DNA from: Nitrospira sp.
Lineage (GTDB): Bacteria; Nitrospirota; Nitrospiria; Nitrospirales; Nitrospiraceae
Reading direction: 5' to 3'
DNA length: 32,784 bases
Assembly (NCBI GenBank): GCA_021323395.1
Contig: JAJONL010000057.1
Span: 1-32,784, forward strand
Positions 15,818 through 25,140 of the stretch are shown here, one piece after another (within the stretch, counting starts at the first letter, position 1; every line of letters begins with the position of its first letter). Below the pieces are notes generated by a model. It saw only the letters and a list, made by a program, of their open reading frames with translations, did not search any database and was not told the origin of the DNA. Position numbers and translations under genes: made by a program.

Positions 15818-18064
15818 CTAGTCTTGACCTAACGCCCGGGGAATGGCTCGCGCCCATTGTTCATGCAGGGCCGTCAGTTCCTGATCGACCGTGCAGCCGG
15901 CAATACGCTGATCGCCGGCCACCTGCACCACCAATCGATTGCCTCCGACCGTTCCGATCTTCGCGGCTGGCACAGCTGCCTCCTTGGCGAGGCTCAGCAC
16001 TCGTTCTTCTTGGTGCGGCTTGACTGACAGCAGAATCCTCGATTGGCTTTCTCCGAACAGCAACGCATCGCGACGAAGTCCATCGAGCGATAATTGTACC
16101 ATAGCACCCAATCTCTCACCTGAACCAGAGATGCAACATTCAGCCAGAGCAACGGCCAATCCACCATCGGAGCAATCGTGCGCCGACTGCACTAACCCCT
16201 CACGAATGAGATGGATCGTACAGGCCTGCACCGCCTTCTCAGTATCAAGATTCAGTAATGGCGGGGAGCCTTGCTCGCGATGGTGCAACACTTTTAAATA
16301 CTCCGTTCCTCCGAGATCTTCACGCGTGTTTCCTAACAGAATAATGGCATCTCCGTTCTGCTTGAACCACTGCGTGACTGCACGGTCAGCCGGCTCGATC
16401 AATCCGACCATTCCAATCATCGGCGTGGGATAGATCGATAGGTCGTTCGTTTCGTTATAAAAACTCACATTGCCACTCACGATGGGCACGTTCATCGCCT
16501 CACACGCATCCTTCAGGCCTTCAATGGCGAGGAGGAACTGCCACATCACCTCGGGGCGCTGGGGATTTCCAAAATTCAAGCAATCGGTGACTCCAATCGG
16601 CTCCGCCCCCGAACAGGCCAGGTTGCGCGCACATTCGGCGATCGCGATTTTGGCGCCTTCGTAGGGATTGAGCAGGCAGTAGCGGGCATTACAATCGACC
16701 GAGAGGGCCAAGGCCTTGTTCGTTCCCTTGACACGCAGCACGGCGGCGTCCGAACCGGGCCGCACCATCGTATTGGTCCGCACCATATGATCATATTGTT
16801 CATAGACCCAGCGCTTGCTGGCAATGGTCGGTGAGTCCAACAGCGCGAGCAGCGCCGCATTCGCATCCTTCACGTCCGGCAACGCATCATAATTCAACGC
16901 CTGCAACATGTCCTGATAGGCCGGCGGCGCACTAGGCCGGTCGTACCGCGGGCCTTCGTCGGCCAGCGCCTTGGCCGGAACCTCGGCCACGACCTGGCCA
17001 TTTTCCGTGAGGACGACCTTGCCCGTATCGGTCACCCGTCCAATCACCGCCACATCCAGATCCCATTTCCGGCAGATCTTGATGACCTCGTCTTCACGGC
17101 CAGCTGTAGCCACCATCAACATGCGCTCTTGCGATTCGGAGAGCATCACCTCGTAGGGCGTCATGCCCGGCTCGCGGCGTGGCACCTGGGCCAAATCCAA
17201 TTCCACGCCTGTCCCTTCTCGCGAGGCCATTTCACAGGCCGAACTCGTCAAGCCGGCAGCGCCCATGTCTTGAATTCCTACCAAGCAATCACCGGACATG
17301 AGCTCCAAACAAGCTTCCAGCAGCAGCTTTTCGGTAAAGGGATCTCCGACCTGGACGGTAGGCCGCTTCTGAGCCGCCTCCTCATCGAACGAGTCCGAAG
17401 CCATTGTCGCCCCGTGAATCCCGTCTCGCCCGGTCTTCGAACCAAAATAGATCACCGGATTGCCGACCCCCGCCGCCTTGCCCAGAAAAATCTTGTCCCT
17501 CTTGGCAATCCCCAGACAGAAGACATTCACCAAAGGATTCAACGCATAGATGTCGTTGAACACGATCTCGCCGCCGACCGTGGGCACGCCCATACAATTC
17601 CCATAACCTGCGATGCCGGACACCACGCCCTTGAGGAGATGACGGGTGTTCGCATTGTCCAATCCCCCGAATCGCAGGGAGTTCAACAATGCAATCGGTC
17701 GCGCCCCCATCGTAAAGATGTCGCGCAAAATCCCGCCGACCCCAGTCGCCGCCCCTTGATAGGGCTCAATGAACGAGGGATGGTTATGTGACTCCATCTT
17801 GAACACCGCGCAGAGGCCATCGCCGATATCCACCACCCCCGCATTTTCTCCCGGCCCCTGCACGACGCGCGGGCCCGTCGTCGGCAGCTTCTTGAGATGG
17901 ATGCGGGAACTCTTGTACGAACAATGTTCGCTCCACATGGCCGAGAACATGCCCAGCTCGGTCCAATTCGGCTCCCGCCCCAAAATTTCCAGGATCTTTT
18001 TGTATTCCTCTTCGCTCAGCTTATGCTGTTCGAGGACTGCTTTGGTGATCACTGATGCGTTCAT
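15818..18064 (-). CDS. purL: phosphoribosylformylglycinamidine synthase subunit PurL
   Basis: The 748-residue small-type PurL performs the ATP-dependent amidation of FGAR to FGAM, receiving ammonia from PurQ in a complex with PurS. It has the N-terminal [12 protein letters not shown] motif with the active-site His, the repeated AIRS-synthase-like halves, and glycine-rich segments such as [13 protein letters not shown] in the first half and [14 protein letters not shown] in the second. Length is normal for the PurSQL form. It starts 38 nt after purQ and ends 11 nt before purF, so it is in the same operon. No disruption is visible. Confidence 0.97.
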   Translation of the reverse strand: MNASVITKAVLEQHKLSEEEYKKILEILGREPNWTELGMFSAMWSEHCSYKSSRIHLKKLPTTGPRVVQGPGENAGVVDIGDGLCAVFKMESHNHPSFIEPYQGAATGVGGILRDIFTMGARPIALLNSLRFGGLDNANTRHLLKGVVSGIAGYGNCMGVPTVGGEIVFNDIYALNPLVNVFCLGIAKRDKIFLGKAAGVGNPVIYFGSKTGRDGIHGATMASDSFDEEAAQKRPTVQVGDPFTEKLLLEACLELMSGDCLVGIQDMGAAGLTSSACEMASREGTGVELDLAQVPRREPGMTPYEVMLSESQERMLMVATAGREDEVIKICRKWDLDVAVIGRVTDTGKVVLTENGQVVAEVPAKALADEGPRYDRPSAPPAYQDMLQALNYDALPDVKDANAALLALLDSPTIASKRWVYEQYDHMVRTNTMVRPGSDAAVLRVKGTNKALALSVDCNARYCLLNPYEGAKIAIAECARNLACSGAEPIGVTDCLNFGNPQRPEVMWQFLLAIEGLKDACEAMNVPIVSGNVSFYNETNDLSIYPTPMIGMVGLIEPADRAVTQWFKQNGDAIILLGNTREDLGGTEYLKVLHHREQGSPPLLNLDTEKAVQACTIHLIREGLVQSAHDCSDGGLAVALAECCISGSGERLGAMVQLSLDGLRRDALLFGESQSRILLSVKPHQEERVLSLAKEAAVPAAKIGTVGGNRLVVQVAGDQRIAGCTVDQELTALHEQWARAIPRALGQD

Positions 18065-18102
18065 GGATGACTCATTCTGAATCTCTGCAGTTCTCGAGAC
18101 GG

Positions 18103-18813
18103 TTACACTACTGTCAACTGTGGTTTGTGCAGCGTTTCCAACATCGATAAGAAAATCAGGCGACCCGCTTCGTTACCCAACACCGTTTCCGCACAGCGTT
18201 CCGGATGCGGCATCATCCCCAGCACATTGCCCTCGGCATTCATGATCCCGGCAATGTTGTCCAACGAGCCGTTCGGGTTCGCCTCCGGCGTCACCTTTCC
18301 TTCCGCCGTACAGTACCGGAAAACCACCTGGGCATTGGCTTTGATGCCGCCGAGCGTGACCGGATCGGTGTAATAGTTGCCGTCGGCATGCGCGATGGGA
18401 ATCTTCAGCACCTGACCGGACTCGCAGTGATTCGTGAAGCGGGTCGCAGCGTTCTCCACCTTCACGAAGACGTCCTTGCAGATAAAGTTCAGCGAGGTGT
18501 TCCGCAACATCACACCGGGCAGCAGACCGGCTTCTAAAAGAATTTGGAAACCGTTGCAAATGCCCATGACCAAGCCGCCCTTGTTCGCAAACGCCTTCAC
18601 CGCCGTCATGACCGGAGAGAAGCGCGCAATCGCGCCCGTGCGCAGATAGTCTCCATACGAGAATCCACCGGGCAACAGGATCGCGTCGAGTCCGGGCCGT
18701 AACGTCTCCTTATGCCAGACCATCTCCACTTTCTGGCCGAGCACATCCTGGAAGATATACTGGCAGTCGTGATCACAATTACTGCCGGGGAACACCACTA
18801 CGCCGATCTTCAT
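18103..18813 (-). CDS. purQ: phosphoribosylformylglycinamidine synthase subunit PurQ (glutaminase)
   Basis: A 236-residue class-I glutamine amidotransferase that feeds ammonia to PurL. It begins [16 protein letters not shown], a PurQ hallmark; the nucleophile elbow is GICNGFQ and the catalytic His/Glu pair lies in MMPHPERC. I preferred the ATG at 18813 over the in-frame GTG at 18834 because the family starts here; AAGGAG and AGGAAGGG lie just upstream. The 253-nt gap to purS holds a repeat-rich stretch, but gene order suggests co-transcription. Confidence 0.97.
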   Translation of the reverse strand: MKIGVVVFPGSNCDHDCQYIFQDVLGQKVEMVWHKETLRPGLDAILLPGGFSYGDYLRTGAIARFSPVMTAVKAFANKGGLVMGICNGFQILLEAGLLPGVMLRNTSLNFICKDVFVKVENAATRFTNHCESGQVLKIPIAHADGNYYTDPVTLGGIKANAQVVFRYCTAEGKVTPEANPNGSLDNIAGIMNAEGNVLGMMPHPERCAETVLGNEAGRLIFLSMLETLHKPQLTVV

Positions 18814-18863
18814 CCCTTCCTGATACTCCTTCACATCATCGAACGGTGGTTAGGTTTATCGTT

Positions 18864-19040
18864 CACTGCGCGCCTCGAACGAGCACTGTTCCATCGTGCG
18901 CGTTCTGCGAGGTGCGCGACGCGAGGAATAACGAGCGTCACGTCTGCGCACGCCGGCGAGCAAGTGGGCCGGCAGTGTTTTCGAAGGATAACCTGACCGC
19001 TGCCCCATTCTCCTTCCGAGACCGCGCGTTGCTCGAGCAC
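18864..19040. repeat. intergenic REP-like repeat pair between purS and purQ
   Basis: Two related GC-rich units bound the gap: CTGCGCGCCTCGAACGAGCAC (from 18866) and CCGCGCGTTGCTCGAGCAC (19022-19040). They share the pattern C.GCGCG..tCGA.cGAGCAC. A compact version of the same pair occurs at 19551-19600. The sequence between is rich in CG-containing short palindromes. It looks like a dispersed intergenic repeat; the copy number in the genome is not visible here. Confidence 0.45.
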
Positions 19041-19066
19041 AAACCAGGTCCTACCGTCGCGCCGTC

Positions 19067-19306
19067 TCACTGCAACTCGTACCGATAGTCCTCAATCACC
19101 GTATTCGCCAGCAGCTTCTCGCACATGGCCTTCACTTGCGCATCGGCCTTGGCCCGATCCGGTTCGTTCACATCCACTTCCATGTATTTCCCGACGCGCA
19201 TGTTCGCCGTATTTTTAAACCCCAGCGAGTCCAGCGCATGTTCGATGGCCTTACCCTGCGGATCGAGAATACCCTGCTTCAATGTCACATGAATCTTGAC
19301 TTTCAT
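19067..19306 (-). CDS. purS: phosphoribosylformylglycinamidine synthase subunit PurS
   Basis: A 79-residue protein starting MKVKIHVTLKQGILDPQG, the family signature, followed by GFKNTANMRVGKYMEVDV. PurS bridges PurL and PurQ in the FGAM synthase complex. The ATG at 19306 has GGGAAGG 4 nt upstream and overlaps the stop of a small membrane ORF by 4 nt. A longer open frame upstream (GTG at 19474) is the shadow of that ORF. The length is typical (about 80-85). Confidence 0.96.
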   Translation of the reverse strand: MKVKIHVTLKQGILDPQGKAIEHALDSLGFKNTANMRVGKYMEVDVNEPDRAKADAQVKAMCEKLLANTVIEDYRYELQ

Positions 19307-19506
19307 GGTGCCTTCCCAACTTCCTGCTGCGCTTTGGATACCCTGTTGACATATTTCCGAATCCAAAAAATGATACCGATCGTCCCAAGTCCGGCTAGCG
19401 AGAGCAAAATAAACGCCCAACGCCAGGGCGACTCCTTGAGATGATAGGCCATCAACGCGACCGTGGCGGCCCACACTAAGATTGCCGCGACCAGGCCATA
19501 GTTCAG
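19303..19506 (-). CDS. small two-helix membrane protein between purC and purS (start uncertain)
   Basis: The frame is open from 19548 to a TGA at 19303-19305 and encodes about 67-80 residues. There are two hydrophobic helices, YGLVAAILVWAATVALMAY and WRWAFILLSLAGLGTIGIIFW, followed by a basic tail ending QQEVGKAP. The stop overlaps the purS ATG (ATGA), which supports real coupled translation. No ATG lies before the first helix; the candidates are CTG at 19506, used here, or an internal GTG at 19476. Either the start codon is unusual or the 5' end is damaged by the adjacent repeat at 19551-19600. Function unknown. Confidence 0.5.
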   Translation of the reverse strand: MNYGLVAAILVWAATVALMAYHLKESPWRWAFILLSLAGLGTIGIIFWIRKYVNRVSKAQQEVGKAP

Positions 19507-19550
19507 AAAACCTTCAGAGAGCTGACGAGGGATGGTAGGGCGGGGCGGCT

Positions 19551-19600
19551 ACTGCGCGCGTCCAACAAGGGCCTTCTGAGGCCGCGCGTTGCGCGAGCAA
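19551..19600. repeat. compact REP-like repeat between purC and the small membrane ORF
   Basis: ACTGCGCGCGTCCAACAAGG and GCCGCGCGTTGCGCGAGCAA are separated by GCCTTCTGAG. Both ends resemble the ends of the longer repeat at 18864-19040. The centre GGGCCTTCTGAGGCC forms a short imperfect hairpin. Confidence 0.4.
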
Positions 19601-19637
19601 AGCCGCCTGACCAACCCTCCCTATCCGCACACCCGCT

Positions 19638-20312
19638 TCAGCACCTCCTGATACGCCTCTTCGATCTTACCCATGTCCTTGCGGAATCGATCCTTGTCCA
19701 TCGACTCTTTTGTGGCCTGGTCCAAATCTCATCGGCCAGGATAAGCCGGTTGTGAAAGACGCCGAACTCTAGCTTAAAATCCACCAGCAGCATGTGGCGT
19801 TCTTTGAAGAACGGCTGCAGGACCATGTTGATTCTTTGCGCCAAGCCCCGCATCTCTCGCAACACGGCCGGAGTCGCCACGTTCAAAAGTCGCAAATGAT
19901 CGTCGTTGACCAGGGGATCTCCCAACGCATCGTCCTTGTAATAGAACTCAATGATCGCGGGCTCGATGGCCACCCCTTCTTTCAATCCCAACCGTTTTGC
20001 GAGACTCCCCGCCACAATGTTCCGCACCACCACCTCGACCGGGACGATCGTCACTTTCTTCGTGAGCATCTCACGGTCGCTGACTCGCTCGATGAAGTGA
20101 GTCGGAATCCCCTGCTGCTCCAACAATCGAAACAGCCGCTCCGACACCCTGTTGTTGACCACTCCTTTGTCGACGATGGTGCCGCGCTTTTGCGCATTAA
20201 ACGCCGTTGCGTCGTCCTTGAAGTATTGCAGCACCTGATCCGGTCGATCGGTCGTGAAAATTTTCTTGGCCTTGCCCTCATACACCATGGTGCCCGTAGG
20301 TTCGCCCGCCAT
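19638..20312 (-). CDS. purC: SAICAR synthetase PurC, 3' end disrupted by a deletion/frameshift
   Basis: PurC joins aspartate to CAIR with ATP. From the ATG at 20312 (GGAGGAGAGG just upstream) it reads [11 protein letters not shown], then [16 protein letters not shown] and [10 protein letters not shown], all typical. After LADEI the expected SPDTCRxWD segment is missing and the frame changes, giving WTRPQKSRW... to a stop at 19638. The correct ending (QATKES...[22 protein letters not shown]) is present in the next frame and stops at 19621-19623. The gap corresponds to a net loss of about 22 nt. The missing SPDTxRxW motif belongs to the active site, so the protein as written should be inactive. 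True mutation or sequence/assembly error is undecided. Confidence 0.88.
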   Translation of the reverse strand: MAGEPTGTMVYEGKAKKIFTTDRPDQVLQYFKDDATAFNAQKRGTIVDKGVVNNRVSERLFRLLEQQGIPTHFIERVSDREMLTKKVTIVPVEVVVRNIVAGSLAKRLGLKEGVAIEPAIIEFYYKDDALGDPLVNDDHLRLLNVATPAVLREMRGLAQRINMVLQPFFKERHMLLVDFKLEFGVFHNRLILADEIWTRPQKSRWTRIDSARTWVRSKRRIRRC

Positions 20313-20325
20313 GCCCTCTCCTCCA

Positions 20326-21120
20326 CTATCGTGCGAACAATTCAAGAATTTCGTCGAGCGGTCTGACCGTCCCCACCAATGTCGGATGCCCGAAGCGTCG
20401 ATTGTGTCGGTATTCCTTCACCTGTTCGAGTGCACGGATCAGGCCGTGAAACTCATCAAGTTTTTCCGTCTCGAAATAGGTGATGAAGTCGAAGTCATCC
20501 AGCCCGCTGGAGTGGTACAGCTTCCGTTTCACAGCATTCAAATAGGGGAGTGCCGCCTGAGTGTGTTCCTGCATGAGCGCAAGACGCGTGTTCTGATCCA
20601 GCGCCCACCAATCCGCATCTTTTCTGATCGGAATGACGATCGCATAGGATTTCGTTCCCGCCTCACTGGGAGCCTTCAAGTCCATCTTCATCTGATCGGG
20701 AAATCCCGGTACGTAGGCGGCCTTCTTGGTGAGGCCATGCAGGTAACTGGTCGCAACAAGGTGCCGCCCGAAACGGGTCCCCAACAGGGACGTCAGGAAC
20801 TGCTGCGTATCTGCCAGGGCACGGGCATGCACCCTGAACATAAAGTCGGCATGGTCCGAGAGTCCGCGGAGAAGATATGATTCAATGACAACCTTGTTTG
20901 ACAATTGTTCGATCAACCCCTTCACTTCAGACACAGCAATCACGCGCGCCTCTCCCGTGAGATCCCACCAATCGTGATCCATTTGGAACGCGGCGAAAGT
21001 TCCGTAGACTCCCGGCTCGGTCAGCAGCTTGTCGCGATCCGCCGCTCGCGCCGGCCAAGCCGTCCCTGCGATGAGCAGCACTACCATCAGCACCGTCTTG
21101 ACGACCGTCCACACCTTCAT
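20326..21120 (-). CDS. cld: periplasmic chlorite dismutase (long-clade Cld)
   Basis: A heme b enzyme that converts chlorite to chloride and O2. 264 residues: a signal peptide with hydrophobic VLMVVLLIAG and cleavage after ARA (about residue 26), so it is periplasmic. The sequence closely follows Nitrospira Cld as I know it (FQMDHDWWDL, SYLLRGLSDHADFMFRVHAR, RHNRRFGHPTL). The proximal heme ligand is His186 in QEHTQAALPYL; the distal catalytic Arg199 lies in VKRKLYH, 13 residues later as in characterised enzymes. The ATG at 21120 has GGAGGAGG upstream and overlaps the purB stop by 4 nt; purC starts 13 nt after its stop. It thus appears embedded in the purine operon. Confidence 0.96.
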   Translation of the reverse strand: MKVWTVVKTVLMVVLLIAGTAWPARAADRDKLLTEPGVYGTFAAFQMDHDWWDLTGEARVIAVSEVKGLIEQLSNKVVIESYLLRGLSDHADFMFRVHARALADTQQFLTSLLGTRFGRHLVATSYLHGLTKKAAYVPGFPDQMKMDLKAPSEAGTKSYAIVIPIRKDADWWALDQNTRLALMQEHTQAALPYLNAVKRKLYHSSGLDDFDFITYFETEKLDEFHGLIRALEQVKEYRHNRRFGHPTLVGTVRPLDEILELFAR

Positions 21121-22451
21121 GCCCGCCTCCTCCGCCGTCCTCTCTTGGCCACTGCGCCGGCCCCGAATACACGACGAAACACCTGGTCGAGATGCCGCAA
21201 ATAGTACATGGGATCGAAACAAGCCGTAATTTCGCTGGGTTTCAAATGGGTCGTAATGAAAGGGTCTTGGCTGACCAACTCCTGAAACCCCACCCCGCCT
21301 TTCCAGGCCGTCATGGCGTTGCGTTGCACGGCCTCATAGGATTCTTTCCGTTGCGCTCCCTTCTCGATCAGCGCTAGCAGCAGCCGCTGGGAGAAGACCA
21401 GGCCGCCGGTCAGTTCCATATTCCGCTTCATACGCTCAGGATACACGATCAGGTTTTTCACCAGGTCGGTCACGCGGGCCAGCATGTAATCGACCAGGAT
21501 CGTGCTATCCGGCATGATCACGCGCTCCACCGAGGAATGGCTGATATCACGCTCGTGCCAAAGGGCCACATTTTCCATGGCCGCTACACTGTTGCCGCGC
21601 ACCAGGCGGGCAAGGCCGCAGAGATTTTCCGAGGCAATCGGATTCCGTTTGTGCGGCATCGCCGACGACCCCTTCTGCCCCTCGGAAAAATATTCTTCCG
21701 CCTCCAATACCTCCGTCCGCTGGAGATGGCGGATTTCGGTCGCAATTTTTTCGATGCTGGCCGCCAGGAGAGCCAAGGCCGAGACATAGGCGGCGTGGCG
21801 GTCACGTTGCACGATTTGATTGGAGACCGGGTCCGACGCCAGGCCCATCTTGGCGCAGACATACTCCTCGATTTCCGGCCCTTGGTGCGCGAAGGTGCCC
21901 ATCGCTCCGGACAGTTTGCCCACGGCGATGTCTTTTCGAGCCGCTTGAAGCCTGGTTCGGTGCCGGCAGGCCTCCTCGTACCAGATAGCCAGCTTGAAGC
22001 CGAACGACACCGGTTCGCCATGGATGCCGTGCGACCGTCCCACCATCACCGTATGGCGGTGCTCAAGTGCTCGCTCCTTCAGCACGGCGATCAACTCGTC
22101 GAGATCCTCCAGGATCAGATCAAGCGCTTCGGTCATTTGAACCGCCAGGGAGGTATCGACAATGTCTGATGAGGTCAAGCCCATGTGGAGGAAGCGATGC
22201 TCAGGACCCACGGAATCCATGAGCGATTCCAAGAAGGCGATGACATCGTGCTTCGTCACCTTTTCGATTTCCGCAATGCGTGCGACATCGATGACGGCGT
22301 TCTTTCGAATGCGGGCACTGGTCCCGCGGGGAATCTGACCCTCGCGCTCGAAAGCGGCGCAGGCCTGCAACTCCACTTCCAACCAAATTTCGTACTTGTG
22401 CTGCAAGTCCCAAATGGCGCTCATCCGCGGACGGGTATAGCGGTCAATCAT
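21117..22451 (-). CDS. purB: adenylosuccinate lyase PurB
   Basis: Cleaves SAICAR to AICAR and adenylosuccinate to AMP. A 444-residue member of the fumarase/aspartase superfamily with TSSDIVDTS (about 91), GRSHGIHGEP (catalytic His region) and the flexible signature loop GSSAMPHKRNP. The start ATG at 22451 has GAGGAAGAG directly upstream. The C-terminus ends in an unusually Arg-rich tail (KRGRRRRRA), whose last codons overlap the cld start. The 75-nt gap to nusB contains direct repeats of GGCTTCA. Confidence 0.97.
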   Translation of the reverse strand: MIDRYTRPRMSAIWDLQHKYEIWLEVELQACAAFEREGQIPRGTSARIRKNAVIDVARIAEIEKVTKHDVIAFLESLMDSVGPEHRFLHMGLTSSDIVDTSLAVQMTEALDLILEDLDELIAVLKERALEHRHTVMVGRSHGIHGEPVSFGFKLAIWYEEACRHRTRLQAARKDIAVGKLSGAMGTFAHQGPEIEEYVCAKMGLASDPVSNQIVQRDRHAAYVSALALLAASIEKIATEIRHLQRTEVLEAEEYFSEGQKGSSAMPHKRNPIASENLCGLARLVRGNSVAAMENVALWHERDISHSSVERVIMPDSTILVDYMLARVTDLVKNLIVYPERMKRNMELTGGLVFSQRLLLALIEKGAQRKESYEAVQRNAMTAWKGGVGFQELVSQDPFITTHLKPSEITACFDPMYYLRHLDQVFRRVFGAGAVAKRGRRRRRA

Positions 22452-22526
22452 CTCTTCCTCGTTGTTCGTCGCTCGTGAAGCGTCACTCGTTCAAAAATTC
22501 GCAGGGGATGCCCCACGAGAGACGCT

Positions 22527-23000
22527 TCAGGCTTCAGGCTTCACGCTGCCCTCGCTCCCCACCACCGGCAGTTCAGGGAACGCGCGCTTGCGTTCCAGAC
22601 GAGCGTCGGAACGGAGTACTTTATCGAGAATTCCATTTACGAACTTGGAAGCTTCTTCGTCGCCGAAACTCTTGGCGAGCTCGATCGATTCATTCAATGT
22701 CACCTTGGCCGGCACTTCCGGCACGTGCAGCAATTCAAAACAGCCCATGCGCAGAATATTGCGGTCGATGATCGGCATGCGGCTGATCTTCCAGTTGGTC
22801 GCGTAGGTGGTGATCAGCGCATCCAGCTCTTTTCGGCCGGTCCTGACACCATCGACCAGTCGTTCCGCGAACACCCGCAACTCCTCGGCGAGGGGATATT
22901 GCGTCCAAAAATCGTCCAGCCACGGGCCGGCTTGGCCATGAATGTCGTATTGAAAGAGAATCTGTACCGCCCGTTCACGGGCTTGATGTCGAGAGGCCAT
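22527..23000 (-). CDS. nusB: transcription antitermination protein NusB
   Basis: A 157-residue all-helical RNA-binding protein that binds boxA with NusE (S10) in rRNA antitermination. It begins [19 protein letters not shown] and contains [16 protein letters not shown] and [30 protein letters not shown], all hallmark segments. The ATG at 23000 is chosen because the family starts here; the longer in-frame extension to 23117 overlaps ribH. It lies 13 nt after the ribH stop, the common ribH-nusB pairing. Confidence 0.96.
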   Translation of the reverse strand: MASRHQARERAVQILFQYDIHGQAGPWLDDFWTQYPLAEELRVFAERLVDGVRTGRKELDALITTYATNWKISRMPIIDRNILRMGCFELLHVPEVPAKVTLNESIELAKSFGDEEASKFVNGILDKVLRSDARLERKRAFPELPVVGSEGSVKPEA

Positions 23001-23013
23001 AATGGGGCGCCAG

Positions 23014-23559
23014 TCAGCGCTTCTGCCTCGTCGCGGGACGCCCCGTACGCCGTAGTGGAGCGACCGGGGTGACCGGCACTTCTTCCTTGCCGTCTTTGCC
23101 CAGCAACCGCATGACATTCACCATTTCGATGGCCGTTCTCGCCGCATCGGCCCCGCGATTCATCTTCATCGGGTCCGCGCGCTCGATCGCCTGAGCCACC
23201 GTGTCGGTCGTCAACACACCGAATACGACGGGCACGTTCGCCTCCATCGAGGCCTGCATGATCCCTCGACTGACTTCGGTACTGATGTATTCAAAGTGAG
23301 GCGTGTCGCCACGAATGACGGCGCCAAGACAGATCACCGCGTCGAACCGGCCGCCTCGCGCGAGCTGGCGCGCCACCAATGGAATTTCGAACGCCCCCGG
23401 CACCCGTATCACTTCAATGGATTCGTCCTGTGCTCCGGCCTTGGTCAAGGCCTTCACGCATTCGGACAGCAACCGGCTGGTGACGAATTTATTGAATTTG
23501 CTCGCAACAATGCCAAACGTCAGACCCGTCGCGTCATGGGACCCTTTACGGAGCTTCAT
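23014..23559 (-). CDS. ribH: 6,7-dimethyl-8-ribityllumazine synthase RibH
   Basis: Condenses 3,4-dihydroxybutanone phosphate with the ribityl-aminouracil, the penultimate riboflavin step. It contains [32 protein letters not shown] with the catalytic His, and FGVLTTDT. I chose Met at 23559 ([13 protein letters not shown]) because the family begins this way; in-frame ATGs at 23595 and 23622 also exist and none has a clear ribosome site. About 25 extra basic/Pro residues follow the usual end ([17 protein letters not shown]). It is separated from ribBA by a repeat-filled 366-nt gap, so it may have its own promoter. Confidence 0.95.
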   Translation of the reverse strand: MKLRKGSHDATGLTFGIVASKFNKFVTSRLLSECVKALTKAGAQDESIEVIRVPGAFEIPLVARQLARGGRFDAVICLGAVIRGDTPHFEYISTEVSRGIMQASMEANVPVVFGVLTTDTVAQAIERADPMKMNRGADAARTAIEMVNVMRLLGKDGKEEVPVTPVAPLRRTGRPATRQKR

Positions 23560-23662
23560 CAGATTGCGTGACGGTTCGGACGTCTCATGAATCATGTGTG
23601 CTGAAGAAAGAACAGGGATCATACCTGGAATCGGCCCCTCATGGCTACACGTTTCAGGCCGT

Positions 23663-23873
23663 CTAGCAGGATGCGGAAAAAGTCCGCCAGCGGCGTTCTC
23701 GCATCGCTCAGACGCTCAACGTACGGCAGAGAGTACGATTCGCCTCTTCGCTCGCTGCGGCCTTGCCGGACGGCCTTTTTGCGCATCCTGCTGGCGATCT
23801 AACACCGACACATCACGTGAGCTGAATGCGGCGTATTACGCAACAATCGAGTTTTTCCGCAGCCTACTAGGAA
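23663..23873. repeat. MITE-like element with 21-bp inverted repeats plus a third partial copy
   Basis: GCAGGATGCGGAAAAAGTCCG (23666-23686) is repeated in inverted orientation as CGGCCTTTTTGCGCATCCTGC (23771-23791), matching at 19 of 21 positions. The inner part is about 84 nt without a gene. A third copy of the terminal motif, GAGTTTTTCCGCAGCCTACTAG (about 23850-23871), is inverted relative to the first. The element fills most of the gap between ribBA and ribH. No transposase is encoded here. The inverted ends could also fold as a transcript hairpin. Confidence 0.7.
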
Positions 23874-23925
23874 CCGCGCTCCACTGTTGGAGTGGTGGTA
23901 CGAGATTGAAACAAATGAGGCGAGG

Positions 23926-25134
23926 CTAGACTTTTTTGAGCAGGTGTCCGAGCTTCGACTTCTTCGTGCGGAGATATTTTTCATTGTCGGCGCGCGGCGC
24001 AATTTCGATCGGCACCCGTTCGACCACCCTCAGGCCGTAGCCCTCAATGCCGACGATCTTCCGCGGATTATTGGTAATCAGCCTGATCCGGTGCAAGCCG
24101 AGTTGGACTAAAATCTGCGCGCCCACCCCATAGTCGCGCAAGTCAGCTTTGAATCCGAGCTGGAGATTCGCTTCCACGGTATCGCTGCCCTGGTCTTGCA
24201 AGCCATAGGCTCTGATCTTATTCAGCAGGCCGATCCCGCGCCCTTCTTGATTGAGATAGAGGAGGACGCCGCGGCCGTCTTTTTGAATGATTTCCATGGC
24301 GCGATGGAGCTGCTCGCGGCAATCACAGCGCAGGGATCCCAATACGTCCGCCGTGAGACAGCCGGAGTGGACCCGGACCAGCATCGGCGTCGGCGCATCC
24401 ACCTGGCCCTTGACCAGCGCGATGTGGGTCGCGCCGTCGATTTCACTTTCGAAGGCGATCGCCTCGAAGTCGCCGAACGTGGTGGGTAGAAACGCGCTGG
24501 CTGCCCGTCGCACAAAGGTTTCACGATGCATGCGGTACTCGATCAGAGCTTTGATCGTCACCATCTTCAATTTGTGCTGCTTCGCGAATTTGGTCAATTC
24601 GGGCACGCGAGCCATCGTGCCATCCTCATTCATGATTTCGCAGATCACGCCGGCGGGATAGAGGCCCGCCAAACGGGCAAGATCGACCGATCCTTCAGTC
24701 TGTCCCGCGCGACGGAGCACTCCGCCCACTTGTGATTTGAGTGGAAAAATGTGACCGGGCCGAGCGAGATCGACGGGTTTGGAGCGAGGATCGATGGCCA
24801 CGTGAATGGTCGTGGCGCGATCGGCGGCGGAAATGCCGGTCGTGATTCCCTTACGGGCATCAATGGAGACCGTAAAGGCCGTTCCGAACGTCGCCGTGTT
24901 TTCGACCGCTTGTGGCGGCAATTGCAACTCTTCCACCCGTTCGGGTGTCAACGCCAGACAGATCAGGCCACGCGCATGTCTGGCCATAAAGTTAATGGCC
25001 TGCGGCGTGACCTTGCCGGCCGCCATGACGAGGTCACCCTCATTTTCGCGATCTTCATCATCGATCAGGATGACGAACTTCCCCTTCTTGATGTCCTTGA
25101 TCGCGTCTTCGATCGAATGAAACGGCGTCGCCAT
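23926..25134 (-). CDS. ribBA: bifunctional riboflavin biosynthesis protein RibBA
   Basis: 402 residues. The N-terminal half is 3,4-dihydroxy-2-butanone-4-phosphate synthase ([11 protein letters not shown] near 24, NEDGTMAR). The C-terminal half is GTP cyclohydrolase II with the zinc site [15 protein letters not shown] and NQEGRGIGL. It makes both precursors of the lumazine formed by the neighbouring RibH. In the RibB half the usual RxGHTEA motif reads RAGQTEG, with Gln in place of His. I chose the ATG at 25134 because GAGGAG lies just upstream; an in-frame start at 25185 lies in the structured leader. It is the first gene of the rib/pur cluster. Confidence 0.96.
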   Translation of the reverse strand: MATPFHSIEDAIKDIKKGKFVILIDDEDRENEGDLVMAAGKVTPQAINFMARHARGLICLALTPERVEELQLPPQAVENTATFGTAFTVSIDARKGITTGISAADRATTIHVAIDPRSKPVDLARPGHIFPLKSQVGGVLRRAGQTEGSVDLARLAGLYPAGVICEIMNEDGTMARVPELTKFAKQHKLKMVTIKALIEYRMHRETFVRRAASAFLPTTFGDFEAIAFESEIDGATHIALVKGQVDAPTPMLVRVHSGCLTADVLGSLRCDCREQLHRAMEIIQKDGRGVLLYLNQEGRGIGLLNKIRAYGLQDQGSDTVEANLQLGFKADLRDYGVGAQILVQLGLHRIRLITNNPRKIVGIEGYGLRVVERVPIEIAPRADNEKYLRTKKSKLGHLLKKV

Positions 25135-25140
25135 AACTCC

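Noticed and set aside
19307-19474. Longer PurS starting at GTG 19474
   Set aside because: The extra 56 residues are out-of-frame sequence of the two-helix membrane ORF; purS has its own ATG and ribosome site at 19306.
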